From Azospirillum sp. TSA2s (GTDB lineage Bacteria; Pseudomonadota; Alphaproteobacteria; Azospirillales; Azospirillaceae): a stretch of DNA of 64,000 nt. Shown piece by piece: positions 28,532 to 37,207 of this stretch (its first letter is position 1; the number at the start of each line of letters is the position of its first letter). The stretch spans positions 496,001-560,000 of the forward strand of contig NZ_CP039647.1 in the NCBI RefSeq assembly GCF_004923315.1, in the 5' to 3' direction. The translations under genes were made by a program, and so were the position numbers. The notes beneath the pieces were generated by a model that did not search any database, was not told the DNA's origin, and worked only from the letters and a program-made list of their open reading frames with translations.

Positions 28532-30754
28532 ATGAAGACCATTGGGCAGCCCGGACGCCGTTGGGGAAATAACAGGGGGCGCGTCCGTCTGCTGGGGTCG
28601 GTCGCGGCGGCAGCCCTGCTGCTGCCGGCCGTCGCACTGGCCCAAAATGCAGTCCAGAATCCGGCGCAGAACACCGGAAACACATCGTCCGAGACGATGA
28701 CGCTGCCGACGATCGACGTCAGCGCCGACCGCCAGCGCGATGCCAACCCGCCGACCACGGTCGGCTCCAAGCTGCCGCTCGCCCCGCGCGAGGTGCCGCA
28801 GACCGTCACCACGGTGCCGCGTGAACGCATCGAGGAACAGAAGCTCATCACGCTGGAAGACGCCATGCGGCAGACGCCCGGCGTCACGGTGGAACCGATC
28901 GATGGCAACCGCCTGAACTTCTATTCGCGCGGCTTCGAGATCACCACCCTGCAGTTCGACGGCGTGCCGACGACGCTGGACGACCGCATCTTCGCCTCGC
29001 CCGATCTGGCGATGTATGAAAGGGTCGAGGTGCTGAAGGGGCCTGCCGGGCTGCTGAACGGCATGGGCGGGCCGGGCGGTGCGGTCAATCTGGTCCGCAA
29101 GACCCCGAAGAAGACGCTGGAAGGCTATGGCGAGCTGACCGCCGGTTCCTACGCCAACTATCGCGGCGAGGGCGACATCACCGGTCCGCTGAACGAGTCC
29201 GGCAGCCTGCGCGGGCGCTTCGTCGGCGCCTATCAGGACCGCAACGCGTTCCAGGACTGGACGGAGCAGCGCCGCGGCCTCGCCTATGGCAGCATCGCCG
29301 CCGACCTGACGCCCGACACCACGCTCACCGCCGGTGCCTGGTACCAGCGCATGAGCTACCAGGGCGCCTGGAACCTGCCGGCCTATGCGTCGGTGGTGGG
29401 CGGGCGGCCGCAGCTGCGTCTGCTCGACGTCGACCGCTCGACCTCGCTGGGCGAAAAGTGGAACGAGGACGTCTTCACCACCAAGGGCGGCTTCGCCGAC
29501 CTGGAGCACCGGTTCGACAATGGCTGGGCGGTGAAGCTGGCCACCCATTACATCGACAACGAGATGGACCGGAAGATGGCGTATGCCTACGCGCCGGTCA
29601 TGCCGGGGGTGAACCGGACGACGCTGTTTGCACAAAAGCTGCGCTACGATCAGGAGCAGCTGGGTGCCGACCTGTCGGCCACCGGCAATTTCGGGCTGTT
29701 CGGCCTGACCCACGAGGTGGCCGTCGGCGCGAATTACGAGCGGACGACCTTCCGCCACCGCGCGGCCAATCCGGTCGGCAGCTGGTCGGTGACGCAGAAC
29801 ATCTTCTCGCCCGACGCCTCGGCGGCCGAGCCGGCTTGGCGGGACTGGCAGAAGGACACCAAGACCACCACCGACAGCTGGGGCACCTACGGCGTCCTGC
29901 GCCTGAAGCTGGCCGAGCCGCTGAAGCTGATCGTCGGCGGGCGGATGAACTGGTGGCAGACCAAGGTCGATGCCGACGCCCTGGCCGGCACCGCGGAAAG
30001 CAGCGCGTCCGTCCGCGGCAAGGTCACGCCCTATGCCGGCCTCGTCTATGACGTCAACTCCACCTATGCCCTCTACACCAGCGTCTCCCAGGTGTACGAG
30101 CCGCAATCCTACGTCGATGCGTCCGGCAAGGTGCTGGAACCGCTGAAGGGCCGCCAGTATGAGGCCGGCATCAAGGCCGATTACTTCGGCGGCCGCCTGC
30201 ACGCCACCGCCTCCGTCTTCCACATCGAGGAGGAGAACCGGCCGCAGTCCGACCCGCGCTTCCCCAACCAATCCATCTACGTCTCCGGCGGCAAGGCGCA
30301 GAGCCGCGGCTTCGAGCTGGATGTCTCCGGCGAGGTCCTGCCGGGCTGGGACGTCTATGCCGGCTACACCTTCACCCGTGCCAAGAGCCTGGACAGCAGC
30401 GCCAACGCGGCGAGCGCCTTCACCGCCATCGCGCCGATGCATCAGGTGAAGCTGTGGACCAACTACCGACTGCCGGAATCCATCGACGACCGGCTGAGCG
30501 TCGGCGGCGGCGTCACCGCCCAGACGTCGATGTACAACGAGTTCCCGTCGCTGAACTACGCCCGCCTGACCCAGGGCGGCTATGCGACGGTGGACGCCCG
30601 CGTCGCCTATGACGTAACGGAAAAGGTGACGGCGGCGGTCAACGTCAAGAACCTGTTCGACCGCAGCTATTACCAGCGCGTCGGCACGCCGCAGTCCGGC
30701 AACATCTACGGTGAGCCGCGCACCGTGCTGCTGACCCTGCGGGCGAAGCTGTGA
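28532..30754 (+). CDS. TonB-dependent ferric-siderophore receptor
   Basis: This is a 740-residue outer-membrane receptor. A signal peptide (residues 1-37, ending VALA) is followed by a short linker with a TonB-box-like segment (LPTIDVSA), a plug domain (EVPQTVTTVPRERIEEQ, then VEVLKGPAGLLNG and GGAVNLVRK) and a beta-barrel ending in the family TVLLTLRAKL terminus. It lacks the N-terminal signalling domain of FecA/FpvA receptors, so sigma/anti-sigma regulation through this protein is unlikely; iron control probably comes from Fur. It resembles hydroxamate receptors such as FoxA/FhuE. The ATG at 28532 follows a GGGGGA site and gives a clean signal peptide. Confidence 0.95.
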   Translation: MKTIGQPGRRWGNNRGRVRLLGSVAAAALLLPAVALAQNAVQNPAQNTGNTSSETMTLPTIDVSADRQRDANPPTTVGSKLPLAPREVPQTVTTVPRERIEEQKLITLEDAMRQTPGVTVEPIDGNRLNFYSRGFEITTLQFDGVPTTLDDRIFASPDLAMYERVEVLKGPAGLLNGMGGPGGAVNLVRKTPKKTLEGYGELTAGSYANYRGEGDITGPLNESGSLRGRFVGAYQDRNAFQDWTEQRRGLAYGSIAADLTPDTTLTAGAWYQRMSYQGAWNLPAYASVVGGRPQLRLLDVDRSTSLGEKWNEDVFTTKGGFADLEHRFDNGWAVKLATHYIDNEMDRKMAYAYAPVMPGVNRTTLFAQKLRYDQEQLGADLSATGNFGLFGLTHEVAVGANYERTTFRHRAANPVGSWSVTQNIFSPDASAAEPAWRDWQKDTKTTTDSWGTYGVLRLKLAEPLKLIVGGRMNWWQTKVDADALAGTAESSASVRGKVTPYAGLVYDVNSTYALYTSVSQVYEPQSYVDASGKVLEPLKGRQYEAGIKADYFGGRLHATASVFHIEEENRPQSDPRFPNQSIYVSGGKAQSRGFELDVSGEVLPGWDVYAGYTFTRAKSLDSSANAASAFTAIAPMHQVKLWTNYRLPESIDDRLSVGGGVTAQTSMYNEFPSLNYARLTQGGYATVDARVAYDVTEKVTAAVNVKNLFDRSYYQRVGTPQSGNIYGEPRTVLLTLRAKL

Positions 30755-31092
30755 CGGAGGCGAAGGCCCTGCGGCAGCGGACCGTTGCCGGCAATGGTCC
30801 GAAGCGGAGGCCATCGCGCCTCCGCACCGCCGCGCGGGTGACGGCGGCGGTCTTCGGCGCCTATGGCTTCGCCTGGGGCATCGCCGCCTTCGGGGCGGAA
30901 CTCGGGACGCTGGCCGGCATGGCCCCGGCCGAGGCGGTGACCGCGGCCAGCCTGCTCGCCCTCCTTGTCCTGCCGGCGGTGTCGCTGTGGGCCTTCGCGG
31001 TGCCGCGGGCCGGCGTCGGCTGGGCGGTGCTGGGCGGCGGAGCGGTCGTGATGATCGCCGCGTCGCGGCTTGTCGGGATCACGGCGCCATGA
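30751..31092 (+). CDS. DUF3649-like small inner-membrane protein
   Basis: This is a 113-residue protein with three predicted membrane segments after a basic N-terminus. It looks like the DUF3649 family found next to siderophore receptors. Translation starts at a GTG that overlaps the receptor stop (GTGA), and its own stop overlaps the next ATG. It is thus locked into a translationally coupled receptor-DUF3649-PepSY-DUF3325 set that recurs beside FoxA/FhuE-type receptors. The function is unproven; a part in reductive iron release or inner-membrane uptake is inferred from neighbours. Confidence 0.75.
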   Translation: MTEAKALRQRTVAGNGPKRRPSRLRTAARVTAAVFGAYGFAWGIAAFGAELGTLAGMAPAEAVTAASLLALLVLPAVSLWAFAVPRAGVGWAVLGGGAVVMIAASRLVGITAP

Positions 31093-32663
31093 CGGCGGGA
31101 AAGCGCAAGCTGATCAGCCCGGCGCTGCGCGCCGCGATGCTGTGGCCGCACACCTGGGCGGGGGTGACGCTCGGCGGGCTGCTGATGCTGGTCTTCTTCA
31201 TGGGCTCGCTGGCGGTCTTTGCCTCCGAGATCGACCGCTGGATGATGCCGGACACCCGGATCGGCGCGGCGGAGGCGCCGGAGGCGGCGATCTCCCTTGA
31301 CCGGACGGTGGTGCCGCTGGTGGAGCGGCTCGCCGCCGGACGGGCTGTCCGCGACTGGTATGTGCAGCTGCCGGACGAGCGGCGCCCGGTGATGGCCCTG
31401 CGGGTGCGCACGGAAAGCGGCGCTGCCGGCGGCATGGCGACCGCCGGCGGCAGGCTGCTGCCGCCGGTGGGAACGCTGGGCGCCAGTTCCTTCTTCTACC
31501 CGCTCCATTACAGCCTGCACCTGCGGGCGGGATTCGTCGGCTATTGGATCGTGTCCTTCGCGTCGGTGGCGATGCTGGCCGGGCTGATCTCCGGCGTCAT
31601 CATCCATGCGCGGATCTTCAAGGACTTCTTCACCTTTCGCAGCTGGGGCCAGCTTCGCCGCTCGCTGCTCGACCTGCACAACCTGACCGGGGTGCTGGTG
31701 CTGCCCTTCCATTTGATGATTACTTTCACCGGGATCGTCATCATCCTGCCGATCGTGCTGCCGGCAGGCGTCCAGGCGCTCTATGGCGGGGACGTGCAGC
31801 GCTTCTACGACGACGCGCTCGGCAATTACAACCGGCCGCGCGCCGGCACCCCGGCGCCGGCGGCACCGCTCGACCCGATGCTGGCCGAGGCGAGGCGACT
31901 GTGGGGCGGCGGCGAGGCCGCGGTGGTCTTCGTCTACAATGTGGGCGACGCCGCATCGGTGGTCCGCATCAACCGCGACACCGGCGACCGCATCAGCCTG
32001 GATGTCCAGCCGGTCTTCTTCGACGGCGTGACCGGCGCGCTGCTGAAGTACCAGCGGCCGGGACCGATGGTGGCGGCGCACCGGGTGATGTCGGGGCTGC
32101 ACTTCGCCGCCTTCGAGCATTGGCCGCTGCGCTGGCTTTATTTCCTGTTCGGCTTGACCGGCTGCGTGCTGATCGGCACCGGCATGCTGCACTGGATGGA
32201 GAAACGGCGAGTCATCCATGGCCTGCCCGGCGTGGGCTGGCGCAGCGTCGCCGCCCTGACCTGCGGCACCACCACCGGGCTGCTGATCGCCACGCTGGCG
32301 ATGATGGCGGCCAACCGCCTGTTGCCGTCCGGAGTGCCGTCACGCGAGCTGGTGGAGGTCGGCGTCTTCTTCCTGACTTGGATTGCCAGCGCCGTTCACG
32401 CCGCGCTCCGCACCAAGCAGGATCCGCCCTGGAGCAGCCAGTGCGCCGCCGTCGCCCTGCTGGCCGCGGCCTGCGTGGTGCTGAACTGGATCACCACCGG
32501 GGAGCATCCCGTCCGGGCGGCGGCGGCCGGCGACTGGGCGGTGGTCGGCGTCGACGCGGTGCTGGCGCTGACGGCGGCCGGTGCCTGGAGCGTTTCCAGG
32601 CGTCTGGCCCGGCGTGCGCGGCCCGAGGCGTCCACCCTGTCGAGGCTGACCGACCATGCCTGA
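31089..32663 (+). CDS. PepSY-associated TM-helix protein (probable ferric-siderophore reductase)
   Basis: This is a 524-residue inner-membrane protein of the PepSY-TM family. A first helix (residues about 18-40) leads to a periplasmic region with the conserved FFYPLHYSLHL block. Paired helices with histidines follow (LLDLHNLTGVLVLPFHLMITFTG and HRVMSGLHFAAFEHW), then a C-terminal four-helix region. The membrane histidines suggest haem or metal binding. Family members next to siderophore receptors have been linked to reductive release of iron. It starts with an ATG overlapping the previous stop (ATGA) and overlaps the next gene by 8 bases. Confidence 0.85.
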   Translation: MTAGKRKLISPALRAAMLWPHTWAGVTLGGLLMLVFFMGSLAVFASEIDRWMMPDTRIGAAEAPEAAISLDRTVVPLVERLAAGRAVRDWYVQLPDERRPVMALRVRTESGAAGGMATAGGRLLPPVGTLGASSFFYPLHYSLHLRAGFVGYWIVSFASVAMLAGLISGVIIHARIFKDFFTFRSWGQLRRSLLDLHNLTGVLVLPFHLMITFTGIVIILPIVLPAGVQALYGGDVQRFYDDALGNYNRPRAGTPAPAAPLDPMLAEARRLWGGGEAAVVFVYNVGDAASVVRINRDTGDRISLDVQPVFFDGVTGALLKYQRPGPMVAAHRVMSGLHFAAFEHWPLRWLYFLFGLTGCVLIGTGMLHWMEKRRVIHGLPGVGWRSVAALTCGTTTGLLIATLAMMAANRLLPSGVPSRELVEVGVFFLTWIASAVHAALRTKQDPPWSSQCAAVALLAAACVVLNWITTGEHPVRAAAAGDWAVVGVDAVLALTAAGAWSVSRRLARRARPEASTLSRLTDHA

Positions 32664-32964
32664 CGTCCTGTCCTTCCCCGCGATCTTCGGCCTCTGCTAC
32701 CTCGCCTTCGGGGTGCTTGCCCTGACGGTGGAGCGGCATTGGCGCGATCTGGTCGGTTCCCCGCGGGTCCTGCCGCGGCGGACGGTTCGTCGCCTGCGCT
32801 GTGCCGCGGCGCTGTGCATGGCGGCGGCCCTGTCTGCCGCGGTGCACTGGGACGGCGCCGGCTTCGGCATCCTGCTCTGGGTGCTGGCGCTGACCGCGGG
32901 TGCGCTCGCCGTCAGCGCCACGGTCACATGGCTGTGCAGGCCGGCACGCGGCCGGACGCGGTGA
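32656..32964 (+). CDS. DUF3325-like small membrane protein
   Basis: This is a 102-residue hydrophobic protein with about three membrane helices and a basic loop after helix one. It looks like the DUF3325 family, the usual third partner of DUF3649 and PepSY-TM genes. It overlaps the end of the PepSY gene by 8 bases and is the last gene of the rightward siderophore operon; the next genes run the other way. No function is established. Confidence 0.75.
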   Translation: MPDVLSFPAIFGLCYLAFGVLALTVERHWRDLVGSPRVLPRRTVRRLRCAAALCMAAALSAAVHWDGAGFGILLWVLALTAGALAVSATVTWLCRPARGRTR

Positions 32965-33000
32965 CGCTTCCGACGACGCCGGCAACCCTGTCCGGGTCGA

Positions 33001-33215
33001 TCACGTCGCCTCGTGCGCCGCCCCGGCACAGGGCGCCGCGAAATCCCGGAAAGGGGCGATCACCAGATCCTCCCCGCTGCGGGTCACGCCGAAGGGGTGA
33101 TGTGCGGGGTGCCGCCGGCGCCCATCAGGTCGAGCGTCTCCTTGATATAATGGTCGGATCCGGTCAGCGCCCAGGCCGACCTCGGCGGAGCGGAAGCAGG
33201 GGATGATTCGGTCAT
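33001..33215 (-). pseudogene. Small gene broken by a one-base frameshift
   Basis: An ATG at 33215 overlaps the kinase stop (ATGA) and opens a 43-codon frame that ends at 33084 with GAGGTPHITPSA. A neighbouring frame continues with protein-like sequence (GVTRSGEDLVIAPFRDFA...) to a stop at 33001. Adding one C to the four-C run that ends the first frame (G run at 33094-33097 on the plus strand) joins them into one 72-residue product reading ITPFGVTRSG. The coupled start and credible composition on both sides suggest a real small gene with an indel, or a sequencing error in a homopolymer. I do not recognise the family. Confidence 0.5.
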
Positions 33216-33913
33216 ACCCGCAGGCCCGGCAGAAGTTCCGCCTCGGGGTTGCGCAGCAGGCCGCAGCCGGGATTCGCGCGGCCGGCAAGCGCCTCTTCCA
33301 TCAGGCTGTGGTTGTCGCGATGGATGCACCAGCTCTCGCCGGAAAAGCGCGCGCGCCAGTGCGGAAAGGCCGCGTCGACCAGCCCGTCGCGCGCCAGCGA
33401 CGCCGCATCGGTCGCCGCGCAGGGGCAGGGGCCCGACTTGACCAGCACCAGCGCCGCCGCGTCCAGCTCCACCGCCAGCCATGCCGCGAGACTGTCGGAG
33501 GTGACGTCCCAGCTTTCGGCGATCTCCGGCCGGTCCAGCACCATGGCGGACGGCAGCCACACCGCCGGCATCCGTGCCCGGATCAGCGACCGCAGCCGCT
33601 CGTGCGTCGCCGCCGTCTGCAGCGCCGGGCAGATGCCGTGCAGCATCAGCCCGAACTGTTCCATCGCCAGCAGGGCCATGCGATGGGCGAGGCGGTCGTC
33701 GAAGCGCCAATTGTCCTGGGCATCGCGGACGGCATCGGCGAACGGGCCGCCACCCGGCACGATGACCAGAGGGTGGAGATGGCCGGGACGGGCGATCAGG
33801 TCCAACCAGGTTCCCAGCCGGTGCCAGTCCGACAGGCTGCCGCCGATCTTGATCACCCAGGGCCGCGCCGCGGCGTCTGGCGATCCGTCTTCTGGCGATG
33901 CGTTGGCCGTCAT
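33212..33913 (-). CDS. Amino-acid-kinase-fold protein (MfnE-like)
   Basis: This is a 233-residue protein of the aspartate/glutamate/uridylate kinase fold. The N-terminal phosphate-binding strand is VIKIGGSL (near residue 20), followed by VIVPGGGPFAD and the conserved ESWDVTSDSLAAWLA and LVLVKSG blocks. The WDVTSDSLAAW signature is seen in the archaeal-type kinases (MfnE) and their bacterial relatives in one-carbon cofactor (methanofuran/tetrahydromethanopterin) clusters. It is four bases downstream of a dihydroneopterin-aldolase-like gene, as in such clusters, but none of the core methylotrophy genes is in the window. The substrate is unknown. Confidence 0.75.
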   Translation of the reverse strand: MTANASPEDGSPDAAARPWVIKIGGSLSDWHRLGTWLDLIARPGHLHPLVIVPGGGPFADAVRDAQDNWRFDDRLAHRMALLAMEQFGLMLHGICPALQTAATHERLRSLIRARMPAVWLPSAMVLDRPEIAESWDVTSDSLAAWLAVELDAAALVLVKSGPCPCAATDAASLARDGLVDAAFPHWRARFSGESWCIHRDNHSLMEEALAGRANPGCGLLRNPEAELLPGLRV

Positions 33914-33917
33914 CGGA

Positions 33918-34427
33918 TCAGATCCGCCGGTCGGCCAAGCGGTCGGCCATGACCATCAGGCGATGTGACGCCGGCAGCGACGAACCCGGCATCTGGTCGC
34001 GCGTCCGCTCCAGCCTGATGCCCGGAACCGCGACCCCGTCGTAAATGTCCAGCTTCGCCACCGACACGCGGGCCGACTGCACCTGTTCGTGGGCCAGACA
34101 CATGCGGGCGATCTTCTCCGCCAGCATCTCGACCAGATTGGTGTGCTCGTCCATCAGGATCCGTTTCAACCCGGACAACAGATCATCGTAGGACAGCACA
34201 TCGCCGATATCGTCGGAGAACTGGGCTCCGTCCTGGCGCACCTGCAGCAGAAGATCGATGCGCACCCGCTGAGGCGCGCTGCGCTCGTAATCGAAGACGC
34301 CGATCCGGCAGGGCAGGACGACATTCTCCAAAAACAACTCGTAGAGGCCAGCCGGGATGGAGGGCAGCCGGGCGTCGGCCGTGGCCGCGCCGCGCGCGCA
34401 TTGGGCGGAAAGGATCGTTTCGAGCAT
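33918..34427 (-). CDS. folB: Dihydroneopterin-aldolase-like protein (FolB fold)
   Basis: This is a 169-residue FolB-family protein. After a 25-residue leader, the FolB core is clear: LFLENVVLPCRIGVFDYER, QRVRIDLLLQV, DVLSYDDL and the catalytic-region LVEMLAEKIARMCL (conserved Glu and Lys). Canonical FolB cleaves dihydroneopterin in folate synthesis. It sits in a coupled pair with an MfnE-like kinase rather than with FolK, which points to a paralogue in pterin C1-cofactor metabolism; this is inference. The C-terminus is longer than in housekeeping FolB. It is the first gene of the short leftward operon. Confidence 0.8.
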   Translation of the reverse strand: MLETILSAQCARGAATADARLPSIPAGLYELFLENVVLPCRIGVFDYERSAPQRVRIDLLLQVRQDGAQFSDDIGDVLSYDDLLSGLKRILMDEHTNLVEMLAEKIARMCLAHEQVQSARVSVAKLDIYDGVAVPGIRLERTRDQMPGSSLPASHRLMVMADRLADRRI

Positions 34428-34604
34428 CGGTGCCGTCCTCCTGGCAGTTGTCCGGCGGGGCCTGGCGCGGATCGGATGTGTGGCAGGCCGTTTTGTACCT
34501 TATCGGCGACCGGAGGAGGGCATGTGTTCGAATGCGACACCGAATTGAGGATTCCCGCCGCCCGCCTGATTTCCCGGAGTTGAGCCTGCTCCGCACCTGC
34601 CGCA

Positions 34605-35624
34605 TCAGGTCAGGCCGGCGAACTCGTGCGCGGCGGCAAGCGGGCTGTGCCGCTGGCTCTGGCGGTCGCTGCGCGGGGCGATGCCGAAGTGATCGCGGTA
34701 GCATTTGCTGAAGTGGGTGGCGGAAATGAAGCCGCAGCTGATCGACACCTCCATCACCGACATCCGGGTCTGGCACAGCAGCTGCCGCGCCCGCTTCATC
34801 CGGAGGCCGAGATAGTATTTCGCCGGCGAGCAGTTCATGTATTTGCGGAACAGCCGCTCCAGATTCCGGCGGGACTGGCCCAGCTCCGCGGCGAGCGTCA
34901 GCAGGTCCAGCGGTTCCTCGATGTTGGCCTGCATCACCGCCACGGCGGCGTTGAGATCTTCGTGATCCAGCACCGGATTGACATGTAGTTCTTCCTGCTG
35001 GCGGATGCTGCCGGCCCGGATCTTGGTGTGGAGAAGCTGCTCGGCGATGTCCATCGCCAGCTTCTCGCCATGCCGGGCGGCGATCAGGTGCAGCATCATG
35101 TCGGTGGCTGCGGTGCCGCCCGCGCAGGTGAAGCGGTTGCGGTCGATGGTGAACAGCTCCCCCGTCGCCTCGATTTCCGGGAAGGTCTCGGCGAAGCCGG
35201 CCATGTTCTCCCAATGGATGGTGCAGCGGTAGCCGTTCATCAGGCCGGCCCGGGCCAGGATATGGCTGGCCGTGCACAGGGCGCCGAAGGCGATCCCCTG
35301 GGCGGCCGAACGCCGCATCCAAGAGAACACCGCCCGATCCTCATACCAGTGGCCTCCGATGCCGCTGCACACCATCACGGTGGACAGCTGTGGGGCGTCG
35401 GCGATGGCGTGGTCGACGCAGATCCGGATGCCGTTGCTGGCCCGCTCGACACCGCCGGTCGGGGAGAGCAGCACCCAGCGATACAGCTCCTTGCCGCTGA
35501 TGTGGTTGGCAAGGCGGAGAGGCTCCACCGCCGCGGTGAAGGCGATCATGGAGAAATCGGGAACCAGGAGAAAGCCGATCGTATCGACCTTGGAACCGTC
35601 GGACTGCTGTTCAATGCACTTCAT
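34605..35624 (-). CDS. GlxA-family AraC-type transcriptional regulator
   Basis: This is a 339-residue regulator with a DJ-1/PfpI-like N-terminal domain (TIGFLLVPDFSMIAFTAAVEPLRLAN at the start, AFGALCTASHILARAGLMNG around the nucleophile elbow) and a C-terminal AraC double helix-turn-helix (SRRNLERLFRKYMNCSPAKYYLGLRMKRA, then ISCGFISATHFSKCYRDHFG). This architecture is typical of regulators of choline, betaine, carnitine and amino-acid catabolism. No catabolic genes for those compounds are adjacent, so the target is unknown. The ATG at 35624 has a GAGGGG site 8 bases upstream; in-frame codons before it look non-coding. Confidence 0.88.
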   Translation of the reverse strand: MKCIEQQSDGSKVDTIGFLLVPDFSMIAFTAAVEPLRLANHISGKELYRWVLLSPTGGVERASNGIRICVDHAIADAPQLSTVMVCSGIGGHWYEDRAVFSWMRRSAAQGIAFGALCTASHILARAGLMNGYRCTIHWENMAGFAETFPEIEATGELFTIDRNRFTCAGGTAATDMMLHLIAARHGEKLAMDIAEQLLHTKIRAGSIRQQEELHVNPVLDHEDLNAAVAVMQANIEEPLDLLTLAAELGQSRRNLERLFRKYMNCSPAKYYLGLRMKRARQLLCQTRMSVMEVSISCGFISATHFSKCYRDHFGIAPRSDRQSQRHSPLAAAHEFAGLT

Positions 35625-35875
35625 TGTCCCGTGCCCCTCTTCCGCTTTCCTGTTCGTATCGTGGGTCGCGAATGGTCGGCGAACACGCTGTTTACCCATG
35701 GCCTTGTTTGCTTCGGCGGCCACGTTCGGATGGGCGTGGGATCGATCCCTTTCCGCGCCATCAAACTTTTATGACAAGCAGCCTACGCAGGTTGCGGCCC
35801 GGTGACATTGAACAAAGCGGACATAATTCTTGAAGAAGCACGACGTTGATCGAGTTAGGATTGTTTTTGATGCCA

Positions 35876-35941
35876 ATCATCCGTATGGGCGAACGATAAT
35901 ATCATCCGGCGAGGTAATCCCGCATGTCCCAAACGGATGAT
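35876..35941. repeat. 14-bp inverted repeat, 38-bp spacer
   Basis: The 14 bases at 35876-35889 pair with 35928-35941 with one mismatch (arms begin ATCATCCG and end CGGATGAT). A third ATCATCCG copy lies in the spacer. The region is AT-rich and about 250 bases upstream of the GlxA-type regulator. It could be a regulator operator array or an old element end. Confidence 0.5.
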
Positions 35942-36181
35942 CCTGGATGAACTTTGGACCCGGACCTTATGAAAGGGCGCCGTCAGGTTGGCGTTGGACG
36001 GGTTGCCGGAGCGAGCGACATCTGGATATGGAGCGGCCTGACGACCCTCACCAACCGCCACAGCCGTCCGGCCTCCGACTGTCGTACCGCCCGAGCCCAA
36101 GCCTTCGCCATCTGGGCCAAGGTCGTAGGCGCGCAGCTGGTTGCCGCGTGATCGCCCGATCCCGGGCGTCCATGGGCAATC

Positions 36182-36191
36182 GGTGCCATCG
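36182..36191 (+). repeat. Left flanking direct repeat of the IS1595/TnpB element
   Basis: The ten bases GGTGCCATCG recur at 38810-38819 on the far side of the element, in the same orientation. This looks like a target-site duplication, though IS1595 elements usually duplicate eight bases. Confidence 0.45.
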
Positions 36192-36207
36192 ATAATCGTC
36201 AGCGGAC

Positions 36208-36221
36208 CTATCGCCTTGACT
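36208..36221 (+). repeat. Left inverted-repeat arm of the IS1595/TnpB element
   Basis: The arm CTATCGCCTTGACT matches the reverse complement of 38768-38781 at 13 of 14 positions. It lies 30 bases upstream of the transposase start. Confidence 0.65.
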
Positions 36222-36250
36222 AAATGTCCTACAAATACTAGATACAAATC

Positions 36251-37207
36251 ATGAACGAAACGGCCCTCACGCTCCGCGCTTTCAATGACCTGTTCCCGGA
36301 CGAGGACGCCGCGCGGGCGTGGTTCGAGCGTGCCCGCTGGCCGGACGGTCCGACCTGCTATCACTGCGGCACTATCGGCGACGCCGCGTACATGCCCAAG
36401 ACCAAGTTCTGGCACTGCAAGGCGTGCAAGGGCCAGTTCTCGGTTACGGCGGGCACGCCGATGCACCGTACGCATCTGCCGCTGCTCACCTGAGCACAGG
36501 CCATCTACCTGATCGTCGCCTCGTCCAAGGGCATCTCCGCCGTGAAACTGTCGGAGATGCTGGGCGTCTCCTACGAGACGGCGTGGCACCTCGGTCACCG
36601 CATCCGCGCCATGATGGCCGAGGACAGCCCGCTGCTGTCCAACGTCGTCGAGATCGACGAGATGTACGCCGGAGCGCCGCCACGCAAGCGCGCCAAGCCG
36701 GAACGCGAAGACGACGACCCGCCCCCGCCCAATCCGAAGGGACGTGGCACCAAGCGCCCGCTGGTGCTGGTCGCCGCCGAACGCGGTGGCGACGTGGTGG
36801 CGAAGGTCATTCCGACCCACGGCAAGGAAGCCATCGCTTCGGCGCTCGACGGCGTGCTCGATCCCGAGGCCACGGTAATGACCGACGGCCTCCCGGCCTA
36901 CAAGCACATCGGCAAGCGGCAGACGCACCTCGCGGTCAATCACTCCGACCGCGAGTACGCCCGCACCGACGAGGCAACCGGCCTGCGCGTCCACGTCAAT
37001 CGTGTCGAGAGTTTCAACAACTTCATGCGCCGCGCGGTCGTCGGCGTCTGGCACCAGATCAGCACGAAGCACCTCGGGCGCTACGCGGGCGAGGCGGCGT
37101 TCCGCTGGAACCGCAAGGCCGACGCCTGCCTGGAGCGCATGGCGCTGCTGGTCCGCAACGGTGTCGGGCGCACGCTGCCCTACGGCTTCCTCACGGGAGC
37201 CGCCTGA
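36251..37207 (+). pseudogene. IS1595-family transposase with in-frame stop
   Basis: The gene is 318 codons long with a TGA at 36491-36493 in codon 81; the same frame continues on both sides. The N-terminal part has the IS1595 zinc ribbon (CYHCG, then CKACKGQFS) and ends MHRTHLPLLT. After the stop the family sequence resumes: QAIYLIVASSKGISAVKLSEMLGVS, the ISXO2 DDE core (EIDEMYAG, VMTDGLPAYKHIG) and VNRVESFNNFMRRAV...GRYAGEAAFRWNRK. Family members often have Trp at this point, so a TGG-to-TGA change is the likely cause. Unless read through, or restarted at the ATG at 36542 without the zinc ribbon, the transposase is dead. Confidence 0.9.

Larger units (their letters stand above)
35625..36191. 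other. Intergenic region, no credible gene
   Basis: About 570 bases lie between the GlxA-type regulator and the insertion element. They must hold the regulator's promoter and include a 14-base inverted repeat (35876-35941). From 35947 a GC-rich open frame on the plus strand ends at 36195, just inside the element. It reads on across the 10-base direct repeat into the right flank of the element for 17 more codons, so it may be the left part of a gene the element split, but I do not recognise it. Confidence 0.5.

Noticed and set aside
34428..34604. Possible riboswitch or small RNA between the FolB-like gene and the GlxA-type regulator
   Set aside because: No convincing conserved fold, terminator or attenuator was found by eye; the gap is of ordinary size.
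36491..36493. Selenocysteine at the TGA in the transposase
   Set aside because: The family position is normally Trp, no selenocysteine insertion hairpin was recognised after the codon, and transposases of this family are not selenoproteins.
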